Below are positions 24,828 to 33,487 of a stretch of DNA of 64,000 nucleotides, piece by piece (position 1 is the stretch's first letter; every line of letters begins with the position of its first letter). The position numbers and the translations under genes were made by a program. Origin of the DNA: Candidatus Enterococcus moelleringii (lineage in GTDB: Bacteria; Bacillota; Bacilli; Lactobacillales; Enterococcaceae); NCBI RefSeq assembly GCF_017377575.1, contig NZ_JAFREM010000004.1:310001-374000 (forward strand), in the 5' to 3' direction. The notes under the pieces are model-generated. The model was not told the origin of the DNA. It did no database searches and saw nothing but the letters and a program-made list of their open reading frames with translations.

Positions 24828-26306
24828 ATGAGCCAAGAAGAATTGTATGATTTGCGAAAAGTATTGGAAGAATTGAAAGAAGAACCAGGTGCCTACCATG
24901 AGACAGATGTAGAAATTGATCCCGAATCTGAGTTAGCCGGCGTCTACCGCTACATTGGATCTGGCGGTACCGTTATGCGCCCAACCCAAGAAGGCCCGAC
25001 TATGATGTTTAACAATATCAAAGGCTTCCCGGGAAAACGAGTAACGATCGGAATCATCGCCAGCCGCAAACGCGTGGGGAAAATTTTAAACTACGATTAC
25101 CGTTACTTAGGCAAATTATTGAAGGAATCGGTGGCAAATCCGATTGAACCCGTGAAGGTTTCGCGGGAAGAAGCGCCTGCTCAAGAAGTCGTTCACTTAG
25201 CAACCGATGAAGGCTTCGACATTCGTAAAATTTTGCCGGCACCTACCAATACTCCGCTGGATGCTGGTCCATATATTACCATGGGGGTTGTTTTAGGTTC
25301 CGATCCTGATAAAACCATGAGTGATGTGACGATTCACCGGATGGTTTTAGAAGATGAAGACACTATCGGCATGTACGTAATGCCTGGCGGTCGCCATATT
25401 GGACACTTCCAGGAACAATACGAAAAACTAAATAAACCAATGCCGATCACCATCAACATCGGACTTGATCCGGCGATTTCCATCGGCACCACCTTTGAAC
25501 CGCCAACTACTCCACTTGGGTACAACGAGCTGTGGATTGCTGGGGCTTTGAGAAACCAACCGGTGCAATTAGTCGACAGCCTAACTGTTGATGAAGTCGG
25601 AATTGCTCGTTCTGAATTTATTATTGAAGCCGAGATTTTACCTAATGAACGGATGCAGGAAGATCTGCATTCGAATACTGGGCACGCGATGCCGGAATTT
25701 CCTGGCTACAATGGCGATGCGAATCCAGCCGTAAATGTGGTCAAGGTGAAAGCCATCACTCACCGCAAGGACAATCCGATTATGCAAACCACCATCGGAC
25801 CAAGTGAAGAGCATGTTTCTATGGCGGGCATCCCAACCGAAGCCAGCATTTTAGATTTAGTGGACAAAGCGATTCCAGGAAAAGTCGTCAATGTCTACAA
25901 TCCTCCAGCTGGTGGCGGCAAACTGATGAGTATTCTGCAAATTCGCAAAGAACGGGAAGCCGACGAAGGGATTCAACGGCAAGCCGCGATTTTAGCCCTG
26001 TCTGCCTTTAAAGAATTAAAAACCGTAATTTTAGTTGATGATGATGTAGATATTTTCGATATGAACGACGTGATGTGGACTTTGAACACCCGCTTCCAAG
26101 GTGATAAGGACATCATTGTTTTACCAGGCATGCGGAATCATCCATTGGACCCTTCGGAAATTCCGGAATACAATCCAGGCGTGATTCGTTTTCGCGGCAT
26201 GAGTGCGAAAACCATTTTGGACGGCACAGTACCTTTTGATTTGAAGGATAAATTTGTCCGGGCCCAGTTTATGGAAGTTCCTGACTGGGAAAAATATTTG
26301 AAGTAG
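24828..26306 (+). CDS. UbiD-family hydroxyarylic acid decarboxylase, large subunit
   Basis: 492 residues, the length of LpdC/BsdC-type enzymes. UbiD features include the N-terminal LRKVLEELKEE, the prenylated-FMN site region RHIGHFQEQYEK, SEFIIEAEI around residue 260 and the conserved DDDVDIFDMNDVMW near 405. The start follows GAAGGAGGAAC. With the next two genes it makes the classical three-part system: a UbiD decarboxylase, a flavin prenyltransferase (UbiX) and LpdD. Gallate or protocatechuate decarboxylation is the closest known activity, but the exact substrate is not readable. Confidence 0.9.
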   Translation: MSQEELYDLRKVLEELKEEPGAYHETDVEIDPESELAGVYRYIGSGGTVMRPTQEGPTMMFNNIKGFPGKRVTIGIIASRKRVGKILNYDYRYLGKLLKESVANPIEPVKVSREEAPAQEVVHLATDEGFDIRKILPAPTNTPLDAGPYITMGVVLGSDPDKTMSDVTIHRMVLEDEDTIGMYVMPGGRHIGHFQEQYEKLNKPMPITINIGLDPAISIGTTFEPPTTPLGYNELWIAGALRNQPVQLVDSLTVDEVGIARSEFIIEAEILPNERMQEDLHSNTGHAMPEFPGYNGDANPAVNVVKVKAITHRKDNPIMQTTIGPSEEHVSMAGIPTEASILDLVDKAIPGKVVNVYNPPAGGGKLMSILQIRKEREADEGIQRQAAILALSAFKELKTVILVDDDVDIFDMNDVMWTLNTRFQGDKDIIVLPGMRNHPLDPSEIPEYNPGVIRFRGMSAKTILDGTVPFDLKDKFVRAQFMEVPDWEKYLK

Positions 26307-26323
26307 GAAAGTAGTGACCCAAT

Positions 26324-26893
26324 TTGAAGAAAAGACGAATTGTCATCGGAATCACTGGAGCTTCAGGAACAATTTATGCTCTGGATCTGTTAAAGGAATT
26401 AAAGAACTATCCAGAAATTGAAACCCACGGGGTGATCAGCGACTGGGCCAAAGAAAATTTGAAAATCGAAACCGACATGACGTTGGCGGAGGTTTATGAT
26501 TTGCTAGACTATCACTACTCAGTAAAAGATTTAGGGGCATCGATTGCCAGCGGTTCCTTTTTAGTGGACGCAATGGTAATTGTTCCCACCAGCATGCGGA
26601 CAGTCGGGGCGATTGCGATGGGTTTAGCTGATAATCTGATTACACGGGCTGCCGATGTGACGTTGAAGGAACAACGGAAACTGATCTTAGTCCCACGGGA
26701 AACGCCGTTGCATGCGATTCATCTGGAAAATCTGACCAAGCTGGCCAAAATGGGCGTCCAAATTATCCCACCGATTCCGGCCTTTTACAATCAGCCCCAA
26801 ACGATTCAAGATTTGGTGCACCATCAAACCATGAAGCTGTTGGACGCCTTGAAGATTGAAAATAATTTGTCGGGACGTTGGAAGGATGAATAG
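26324..26893 (+). CDS. UbiX-family flavin prenyltransferase
   Basis: 189 residues starting at a TTG (26324). No other start gives the canonical N-terminus RRIVIGITGASGTIYALDLL with the FMN-binding GASG motif. Also visible are SGSFLVDAMVIVPTSMRTVGAI and LVPRETPLHAIHLENL, both family hallmarks. It makes the prenylated FMN cofactor required by the UbiD enzyme just upstream. It lies 17 bp downstream of ubiD and overlaps the following gene by 8 bp. Confidence 0.93.
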   Translation: MKKRRIVIGITGASGTIYALDLLKELKNYPEIETHGVISDWAKENLKIETDMTLAEVYDLLDYHYSVKDLGASIASGSFLVDAMVIVPTSMRTVGAIAMGLADNLITRAADVTLKEQRKLILVPRETPLHAIHLENLTKLAKMGVQIIPPIPAFYNQPQTIQDLVHHQTMKLLDALKIENNLSGRWKDE

Positions 26894-27299
26894 CAGAGAA
26901 TCGAAACAGGTGAAAGTTGCAGCAGTTGGCTTTACCATGTCTGCCGAAGCGCAGCAAATTGGTTCTGACCTTTTTATTACCTTAGTCGGCGGTGACACAC
27001 CTCATATCGGTACAGTCACTACCTGGTCCAGCAAGCAAACCAAAGAAACGATTCGCTTTGAAAGTCACAGCGGTCGTTTCCACAAGGATGATGTGTTGGC
27101 CGAGAAAATACTGGAAATAATCGCTCCCTATCTTCCAGGTAATTGCGTTATCACTTCTGGCGTGCACGTCAATGGCATCACCCAAGAACAGATCAAGGCT
27201 TCCTTTGAAATGGCTGCGGATCTGGGCCGACAATTAGCTGATTGGCTGAAGGAAACACCCTTTACCTTTGAAGCACCCATCTACAAAAAAAAGGAATAA
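26886..27299 (+). CDS. LpdD-type protein (prenylated-flavin chaperone)
   Basis: 137 residues from the ATG at 26886, inside the last codons of ubiX. The sequence has the small alpha/beta LpdD plan: AVGFTMSAEAQQIGSDL, LVGGDTPHIGTVT and HVNGITQEQIKA. Proteins of this family accompany LpdB/LpdC in gallate decarboxylase clusters and are annotated as prenylated flavin chaperones. The presence of all three supports a non-oxidative hydroxyarylic decarboxylase operon. It ends 1 bp before a strong bidirectional terminator. Confidence 0.8.
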   Translation: MNSRESKQVKVAAVGFTMSAEAQQIGSDLFITLVGGDTPHIGTVTTWSSKQTKETIRFESHSGRFHKDDVLAEKILEIIAPYLPGNCVITSGVHVNGITQEQIKASFEMAADLGRQLADWLKETPFTFEAPIYKKKE

Positions 27300-27358
27300 G
27301 CTGCATCCTGCTCTCCATTGTTTTGACTTTGGGGAGCAGGACTGCTTATTCCTTTTTT
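27291..27358. terminator. Bidirectional terminator between lpdD and YciI genes
   Basis: GGAATAAGC ... GCTTATTCC outer arms and CCTGCTCTCC/GGGAGCAGG inner arms give a long stem; T-runs follow on both strands (8 on minus, 7 on plus). Confidence 0.9.
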
Positions 27359-27663
27359 TAGTTGTTTGCGGGAAAGACCATTAAATTCCAACGCTTCAAT
27401 TCGTAACGGTAATAACCACCCTTAATAATCGGGTCTTCATCAGAAATTTGCTTAGCCTCTTCCAGGTCCTTCGCTTCAAACAAAATCATCGCTCTATCCA
27501 CTTCTTCCGTTTCCATATCGCCAAACACTCCAGCTAAGAGATAACGTTCATTTGCGGTCTGTTGCAGATAATCCATCGAGGCCATCGCTTCTGCTTCACT
27601 AACCACTCGATCATCCAGTTTGTAATCGGTTCTTACGTACAAAACACTTGCTTCATTCAACAT
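27358..27663 (-). CDS. YciI-family protein (first of pair)
   Basis: 101 residues from the ATG at 27663, with GGGGG upstream. It shows the YciI ferredoxin-like fold: RTDYKLDDRVVSEAEAMASMDYLQ, then LAGVFGDMETEEVDRAMILFEAKDLEEAKQISDEDPIIKGGYYRYEL, with the family's conserved D-P-x-x-x-G-Y/L-x-x-x-E pattern. Its function is unknown; YciI-like domains are often small catalytic or ligand-binding proteins. It follows a paralogue by 4 bp in an operon with a WYL regulator. Confidence 0.8.
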   Translation of the reverse strand: MLNEASVLYVRTDYKLDDRVVSEAEAMASMDYLQQTANERYLLAGVFGDMETEEVDRAMILFEAKDLEEAKQISDEDPIIKGGYYRYELKRWNLMVFPANN

Positions 27664-27667
27664 CACT

Positions 27668-27967
27668 TTACCCCCACAAATAATTATTTTCTTTATCGGC
27701 CACCTGCAAAGCCTTCAATTTGTATTTTGCATACCCGCCAACCACCAACGGTTCTTGCTTACAAAGTTCTTCCGCTTCTTCGTAGCTGTCAGTCTTCAAC
27801 AGCAGCATGCCGGCAACACCCGGATACCCTTTAAAAACGCCGCAAAATTCTAACTTGCCTGCTTCATCCAGTTTTCGCAGATTTTCCACATGCTTTTCAA
27901 CCTCCACCTTCGTTAAACGATTGTAGGTTTTAGTTTTTTCAATGAACATGGCGTAGACCCATTTACT
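27668..27967 (-). CDS. YciI-family protein (second of pair)
   Basis: 99 residues from the ATG at 27967, which overlaps the regulator's stop codon. The C-terminal segment SYEEAEELCKQEPLVVGGYAKYKLKAL carries the same E-P-x-x-x-G-Y/G-Y motif as its neighbour, and FIEKTKTYNRLTKVEVEKHVENLR forms the first half. The two proteins have the same fold but are clearly diverged, probably a heterodimer or two related functions. The role is unknown. Confidence 0.8.
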   Translation of the reverse strand, partial: SKWVYAMFIEKTKTYNRLTKVEVEKHVENLRKLDEAGKLEFCGVFKGYPGVAGMLLLKTDSYEEAEELCKQEPLVVGGYAKYKLKALQVADKENNYLWG

Positions 27968-28895
27968 CATGCTTTTCAACTCCCTCTTCCTTTTGATAGA
28001 GACCAGCAATTTCCAGCACCCGTTCCTTCAAGGCGACACGTGCTGATTCTGGTTCCAAAACTTCCACCTGCTTGCCAAAAGAAAGCAAATAATGAATCAT
28101 CCAGTTATTCAACTCGGCTTGAAATTCCACTACATAGCTGCCATCTTTTTGGGCCACCAATTGCTCTGCTGAAAATTCATCATATAAACGATGAGCAGCT
28201 TCCGGAGAAAATTTCAGCTTCAAAACTGGCAAATGATCTGTCGACTGCTGCGATTTCAAGGAGTAATCCTTGGGCAGCTCCCGATCAAAGATTTTTTCTT
28301 TTACCTGCATGCCCCTGATTCTCGAAAGACGAAAAATTCTGATTTCCCGCTTCGTTTGACAATAGCCCACGATATACCAAGCATGAGATTTGAATACTAA
28401 GCGCAACGGCTCCACCTGGCGTTCCGATTTTTGCAGCTCTGAATTGAAATACTCAAAGGCAATCACCTGTTTGTTTAGAATTGCCTCTTGCAAATCCGAA
28501 ATCTTAATTTTTTCGCTGTCGTCACTGCCCCAGAAAGAAAAGTCTACTTCCAACCATTTTGGCTGCAAGGCTTCTCTGAATACTGCGCCAATCTTTCTCA
28601 GGGCTAGCTCACTATTAGGAAACTTAGTAGCCTGCAGGATTTGCAGTCCTTGATAAATGTTTTGCTGCTCCTCTTTAGTTAGCAAAGATCGATCCACTGT
28701 GTAGCCGTCCAACAAGGAAATTCCGCCACCCGTTCCCTTCGTCGACAAGATCGGAATCCCAGCAAGGGTTAACGTGTTCACATCTCGATAAATCGTTCGT
28801 GTCGACACACCGAAATACACTGCCAGTTCTTTAGCAGTCACCTGTTTGTGATCAATTAAATAAAAAATCATTTGAATTAAGCGCTCGATTTGCAT
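27963..28895 (-). CDS. HTH-WYL transcriptional regulator (YafY-type)
   Basis: 310 residues. The N-terminal HTH_11 motif is LIDHKQVTAKELAVYFGVSTRTIYRDVNTL. The WYL domain (about 130-215) carries WYIVGYCQTKREIRIFRLSRI, and a WCX extension follows. WYL regulators typically sense nucleic-acid-like or metabolite ligands and regulate adjacent genes. The last codons overlap the first YciI gene, so the three form one operon. The likely job is control of the YciI pair. Confidence 0.9.
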   Translation of the reverse strand: MQIERLIQMIFYLIDHKQVTAKELAVYFGVSTRTIYRDVNTLTLAGIPILSTKGTGGGISLLDGYTVDRSLLTKEEQQNIYQGLQILQATKFPNSELALRKIGAVFREALQPKWLEVDFSFWGSDDSEKIKISDLQEAILNKQVIAFEYFNSELQKSERQVEPLRLVFKSHAWYIVGYCQTKREIRIFRLSRIRGMQVKEKIFDRELPKDYSLKSQQSTDHLPVLKLKFSPEAAHRLYDEFSAEQLVAQKDGSYVVEFQAELNNWMIHYLLSFGKQVEVLEPESARVALKERVLEIAGLYQKEEGVEKHE

Positions 28896-28967
28896 ATCTC
28901 TGCTCCTTGTAAAAAATCATAGCATAGCTAATATGACAACTAGCTGTCCCATTTGTTTTTTGACATA

Positions 28968-29001
28968 GAAAAAGAAATAGAGCTGCCCCTATTTCTTTTT
29001 C
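28968..29001. terminator. Terminator of the opp-like operon
   Basis: GAAAAAGAAATAG and CTATTTCTTTTTC are a perfect 13-bp inverted repeat with an eight-base loop, placed just past the permease stop at 29004. The tail is weak, so the stem itself is the main evidence. Confidence 0.8.
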
Positions 29002-29003
29002 GT

Positions 29004-29828
29004 TTATTTATTTTTCAGTTTTGGATCTAGATAATCCCTCAGCCCATCACCAACAAAGTTCGCGCCAATAGACATAGAGAAGATCGCTAGTCCTGGGAAA
29101 GTGGACATCCACCAGTAGTTCATGTTGTTCACCCCGTCAGAAACCATCGAGCCCCATTCCGGTGTCGGCGGTTGGGTCCCAAGGCCTAAGAAACTCAAGC
29201 CAGAGAAAGTCACAATCGCATTTCCGATATCCAAGGTGGCCATAACCAACAAAGAACCTAGTGCATTGGGCACAATTTCTTTGACTAAAATCCGTAAATG
29301 GCTGGCTCCTAAAACCCGTGAAGCGACGATGTATTCATTTTCCTTCAAGGTGATCACCAAACTACGCATCAGCCGCGCGTAGTTGGGCCACCAAATAATG
29401 GTCATGGCAAATACCGAGTTGGAAATACTTGGCCCTAAAGCCGAAGCAATCACCATCGCCAAAATCAGCGGCGGGAAGGCATTGATCAATTCAGCTACCC
29501 GCATCATGATATCATCCACTATGCCGCCAACGTAGCCGGCGATTCCGCCATAAATTGTTCCCACGACAATCGTAATACAGACGGTCACCAGTCCGGCCGC
29601 AATCGATACACGACTACCTACCAAAACCCGGGAAAACACATCGCGTCCTAATTCATCCGTTCCTAGAAAATGCCCTGACCCTGGTGCTTGAAAACGGGCG
29701 GTCATATCTTGAGCAATCGGATTTTGTGGGACTAAATAAGGTGACAGCAAAGCTGCCAGCATCCAGCCGATACAAATGACAATTCCTAGTTTAAATAGAA
29801 AGTTTTTTTGTTTTAAAAATCGTTTCAT
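29004..29828 (-). CDS. Peptide/nickel-type ABC transporter permease, OppC-like
   Basis: 274 residues from the ATG at 29828; the preceding stop overlaps it by one base (TGATG). A longer in-frame version would extend into the upstream permease and is rejected. MKRFLKQKNFLFKLGIVICI is the first helix and HFLGTDELGRDVFSRVLVGSR is the OppC/DppC N-terminal signature. The EAA loop is MRSLVITLKENEYIVASRVLGAS. It forms the membrane channel with the OppB-like partner. It is the last gene of a five-gene importer operon. Confidence 0.92.
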   Translation of the reverse strand: MKRFLKQKNFLFKLGIVICIGWMLAALLSPYLVPQNPIAQDMTARFQAPGSGHFLGTDELGRDVFSRVLVGSRVSIAAGLVTVCITIVVGTIYGGIAGYVGGIVDDIMMRVAELINAFPPLILAMVIASALGPSISNSVFAMTIIWWPNYARLMRSLVITLKENEYIVASRVLGASHLRILVKEIVPNALGSLLVMATLDIGNAIVTFSGLSFLGLGTQPPTPEWGSMVSDGVNNMNYWWMSTFPGLAIFSMSIGANFVGDGLRDYLDPKLKNK

Positions 29829-30850
29829 CAGCTGTACCTCACTCTCGGATCGATCACCCCATAAAGGATATCGATCAAAAGATTGAGGATGACATTGATC
29901 ATGGCAATTAACAAGGAAACCCCGCAAATTGCCGGGAAATCCAAGGTAGTTGCTGACAGATAAGCATATTGACCAATCCCTGGCCAAGAGAAAATTTTCT
30001 CCACAAACACCATTCCACCCAGCAAATTACTAAAGCCCATACCCATAACCGTGATCACAGGAATCAGAGCATTCCCTAACGCATGACGCAGAATAATCCG
30101 TCCTTGCGATAAGCCTTTTGCCTTAGCTGTACGAATGTAATCCATCGAAGTCACTTCTAATAAATTCGAGCGGGTTTGCCTTGAAATCAAGCCCATCGTA
30201 AAGAAGCCTAAAACGATCGCCGGTAAAATCAGGTGGGAGAGGGCATCACTTACTAATGCCCAATCCCCACTGACAATTCCATCTAATACATACAATCCCG
30301 TCCCACCACTTGGCGCAGACATTCGCGAATTAATCCGTCCGCCGCCTGGGAACAAGTGCCATTTCGAATAAAAGAGCAAAAGCATCACCAGAGCGAACCA
30401 GAAATTCGGAATAGAAACCCCGCTGATGGAGATCGTTCGAACGGCATAATCCAATGGTTTATTCCGATAAACCGCTGATAATACCCCAAAAGTAATCCCA
30501 AACAGGACCGCAATCAGCATCGCCATAACCGACAGCTCCAAAGTTGCCGGGAAGAACTGCTTCAAATCACTTAGTACCGGATTTCCGGTACGGATCGATG
30601 TCCCCAAATCACCTCTAAGCAGATTACCCAGATAGATAAAGTACTGCTGCATCAGCGGCTTGTCCAATCCCCATCTCGCCCGGTAGGCCGCCACGGCTTC
30701 AGGATCACTCATTGCGTGGGTACTCATGTTTGATGCGATTGGATCACTGGGAACCAAATGGGAGATCATAAATACCAAGAAGGAAATCCCAACGATCAAA
30801 AAGCAGACAAACACTAAGCGCCGCAATAAAAACCTTGCCATATTCCTCAT
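29828..30850 (-). CDS. Peptide/nickel-type ABC transporter permease, OppB-like
   Basis: 340 residues. The N-terminal LLRRLVFVCFLIVGISFLVF helix is followed by the family segment MQQYFIYLGNLLRGDLGTSI. The EAA loop is SMDYIRTAKAKGLSQGRIILRHAL. The C-terminal helices include LIAMINVILNLLIDILYGVIDPRVRYS, the usual OppB ending. It lies 24 bp after the substrate-binding protein. Typically six membrane helices. Confidence 0.92.
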   Translation of the reverse strand: MRNMARFLLRRLVFVCFLIVGISFLVFMISHLVPSDPIASNMSTHAMSDPEAVAAYRARWGLDKPLMQQYFIYLGNLLRGDLGTSIRTGNPVLSDLKQFFPATLELSVMAMLIAVLFGITFGVLSAVYRNKPLDYAVRTISISGVSIPNFWFALVMLLLFYSKWHLFPGGGRINSRMSAPSGGTGLYVLDGIVSGDWALVSDALSHLILPAIVLGFFTMGLISRQTRSNLLEVTSMDYIRTAKAKGLSQGRIILRHALGNALIPVITVMGMGFSNLLGGMVFVEKIFSWPGIGQYAYLSATTLDFPAICGVSLLIAMINVILNLLIDILYGVIDPRVRYS

Positions 30851-30874
30851 GTGATTTTGCTCCTTGCGTCTAAA

Positions 30875-32485
30875 TTAGTTGATCGTTACATCTTGGAAGC
30901 TGATTTTTTGTACTTCATAGTAATTCACATCATCTAAATTGCTGCGGTAAGCCAGTACTTTTGGATGTTGAACCAAAAGAGCATACGGCATATCATGAGT
31001 AATTAATTCTTGTAATTCTTTAGAAGCAGCTGACCGTTTGTCTTCGTCCGATTCTGTTTGAATTGTTGTTTGCAGCTCGCCAATCTTGCCGTCAGATGGA
31101 TCTTGCCAGTTTGCACGTTCTCCAATAGTTTCTCCTGGTAAGAAGGCTAACTGATTGTTAATGTCCATGTAATCTGGATGCCAATGCATTAATAAGAAGC
31201 TTTCTTTTCCTTCACGGTAAGAGTCGATTACTACACCGATTTCAGAAGTTTCAATTTCCGCATTGATACCGATTTTGCTTAGGTCATCTTTGATCTTTTG
31301 ACCGATTGTGGTCCAAGACATACCTTCTGTATCAAAGTTGGCTACAGTGAACTTCACGTCAAAGCCGTCTGCAAAGCCAGCTTCTTCCATCAATTTCTTC
31401 GCTTCGTCTAAATCCATAAAGTCGGTTTCTTTTTCCAATGCTCCAGTAAAACCTTGCGGTACAATATTCAATGGTAAGACTGCTTTGTCACCACAAATTT
31501 CCAACAATTCCTTGTAGTTGATCGCCAAACGAACAGCCTCTTGAACTTTTGGATCAGCCATCGGTCCACCGACTTCTGGATCATCATTCATTAATAAGAA
31601 AGTCGTGGATGTTCCAGTATAATTACTTAATTCAACCCCGTCTTGACCTTCCAATTGCGAGGCATTATCCACCCCAATACCTAAAGCAATATCAATGTCG
31701 CCCTGCTTCAAGTTTTGGATTTGGGTATTTACGTCTGGAATTTCTTTACAGATAACTTTGTCGTTCTTCACTTCGCCCCAATATTCTTCGTTGCGATCTA
31801 AAACAACTTCTACATTTTGTTTCCATTCGCTTAAGACATAAGCACCAGAACCAGCTGAATTTTGGTTTAACCATTCTTCGGCTGTATCAGTAGTGGCTGC
31901 ATCTTCCGCATCGGTTCCACCATGCTCTTTAACCACTTCGGAATCAAGAACCGCAAATGCGTTGTTGGCCAGCTTTACTAGGAAGCTTGCATCGGGTTCA
32001 TTCAAGGTGATCACTACGGTATAATCCTCTGGTGTTTCGACGCTTTTCACATTTTCAGTTATAGGAGTAGTATTACTCTTCAAGTTCATTGTCCGATTAA
32101 TACTAAAGGCCACGTCTTTAGAAGTTAAATCATTACCGCTGGAGAATTTTACGCCTTCTTTCAATTTAAAGGTATAAACGGTTTGAGTATCATCCAACTC
32201 ATGATCTTCTGCTAATGAAGGCTCGGGAGTAGATGTGTCATAGGTGCGATATAGATTGTCATAAAGAGCATAATAAATCATGTTGCCGTACACTTCGTAA
32301 CCGTGCGCCGGGTCCAAGGTCTTCAAGTCAGAATCCATTCCGACAATTAACGTGTTGTCGCCACCGCCGCTGCCGCCGCTAGCACCTCCGCCAGAGTCAT
32401 CGGTTTCTCCCCCGCCGCCACATGCTGTTAACATCAATACCAACGCGCTTAATAATCCTAATGCGACTTTACGATGTTTTTTCAT
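30875..32485 (-). CDS. ABC transporter substrate-binding lipoprotein, OppA/DppA type
   Basis: 536 residues with a lipoprotein signal (KVALGLLSALVLMLTAC, lipobox LTAC, cysteine near residue 22), then a Gly/Ser-rich linker. The mature protein is SBP family 5 (NTLIVGMDSDLKTLDPAHGYEVYGNMIYYALYDNLYR is the family N-terminus; HWHPDYMDINNQLAFLPG near residue 435). The start overlaps oppF by ATGA. It could bind peptides, nickel chelates or opines; the sequence does not decide. Confidence 0.9.
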   Translation of the reverse strand: MKKHRKVALGLLSALVLMLTACGGGGETDDSGGGASGGSGGGDNTLIVGMDSDLKTLDPAHGYEVYGNMIYYALYDNLYRTYDTSTPEPSLAEDHELDDTQTVYTFKLKEGVKFSSGNDLTSKDVAFSINRTMNLKSNTTPITENVKSVETPEDYTVVITLNEPDASFLVKLANNAFAVLDSEVVKEHGGTDAEDAATTDTAEEWLNQNSAGSGAYVLSEWKQNVEVVLDRNEEYWGEVKNDKVICKEIPDVNTQIQNLKQGDIDIALGIGVDNASQLEGQDGVELSNYTGTSTTFLLMNDDPEVGGPMADPKVQEAVRLAINYKELLEICGDKAVLPLNIVPQGFTGALEKETDFMDLDEAKKLMEEAGFADGFDVKFTVANFDTEGMSWTTIGQKIKDDLSKIGINAEIETSEIGVVIDSYREGKESFLLMHWHPDYMDINNQLAFLPGETIGERANWQDPSDGKIGELQTTIQTESDEDKRSAASKELQELITHDMPYALLVQHPKVLAYRSNLDDVNYYEVQKISFQDVTIN

Positions 32486-33486
32486 TTTTCGTTTCCTCCC
32501 TCAGTGTTTGGTTGTTTACATAAATGACAAGCCACAAAGTGATTGTCTTTTACTTCAATTAATGCAGGATTCTCTGCTTCGCAAACCGGCATCGCATACG
32601 GACAGCGGGTGTGAAACTTGCAGCCTTTTGGAGGATTAGACGGACTAGGTACATCCCCCTTCAACACAATCCGATCTTTCTTTATCTGATCAATCGTTGG
32701 CGCAGCCGAAATCAAAGCCTGCGTATACGGATGCAAGGTGTCTTCATACAAGGCATTCTTATCTGCCAATTCAACAATATTTCCCAAGTACATCACAGCG
32801 ATCCGATCGCACATATGATACACAACCCCTAAATCATGGGAAATAAAGAGATAGGTCAAATTCATTTTTTCCTGCAGCTCTTCCAATAAATTGATCACCT
32901 GGGCCTGAATCGATACGTCCAAGGCCGAAACTGGCTCATCACAAATAATAATTTCTGGCTCCAAAGCCAACGCCCGGGCAATCCCGATCCGCTGCTTCTG
33001 ACCTCCCGACATTTCATGGGGATAGCGGTGCTTGTATTCTGGAGCTAAGCCCACCATCGTTAGCAGCTCATCAATTTTTTGATCGATTTCTTGTTTGGAC
33101 ATGTCTTTTTTATGATGGATCTTGTAAGGCTCGGCTAAAATTGCCCCGATCCGATTTCTTGGATTCAAGCAAGCCGATGGATCTTGAAATACCAGCTGAA
33201 CTCTTGAACCAAATTCAACCTTCTCTTTGCGACTCTTTAGCTTAGTAACATCCAGGCCTTCAATATAAATGGTGCCGTCTGTAATCGGGAATAAATTCAG
33301 CAAAGTCTTGCCTAAGGTACTTTTCCCACAGCCGCTTTCACCAACTAAACCAAATGTTTCTCCTTTTTGAATGGTAAAGGAGACATCATCCACTGCCTTC
33401 AAGATTCCTTTTTGGCCTTTACTGTCACGGATATCAAAGTATTTTTTCACGTTTTCCAATACGACAATTGGTTTTTGTGCTTCCAT
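32482..33486 (-). CDS. Peptide-type ABC transporter ATP-binding protein, OppF-like
   Basis: 334 residues. Walker A is GESGCGKST, the Q-loop is LVFQDP, the signature is MSGGQKQRI, and Walker B is IIICDEPVSALD. The C-terminal oligopeptide/dipeptide ABC domain has four cysteines (SNPPKGCKFHTRCPYAMPVCE and later HFVACHLC), a site that binds an Fe-S cluster or metal in OppF/DppF. It starts after GAGGTGAA and is nearly contiguous with oppD (1 bp gap). Confidence 0.94.
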   Translation of the reverse strand: MEAQKPIVVLENVKKYFDIRDSKGQKGILKAVDDVSFTIQKGETFGLVGESGCGKSTLGKTLLNLFPITDGTIYIEGLDVTKLKSRKEKVEFGSRVQLVFQDPSACLNPRNRIGAILAEPYKIHHKKDMSKQEIDQKIDELLTMVGLAPEYKHRYPHEMSGGQKQRIGIARALALEPEIIICDEPVSALDVSIQAQVINLLEELQEKMNLTYLFISHDLGVVYHMCDRIAVMYLGNIVELADKNALYEDTLHPYTQALISAAPTIDQIKKDRIVLKGDVPSPSNPPKGCKFHTRCPYAMPVCEAENPALIEVKDNHFVACHLCKQPNTEGGNEK

Positions 33487-33487
33487 C

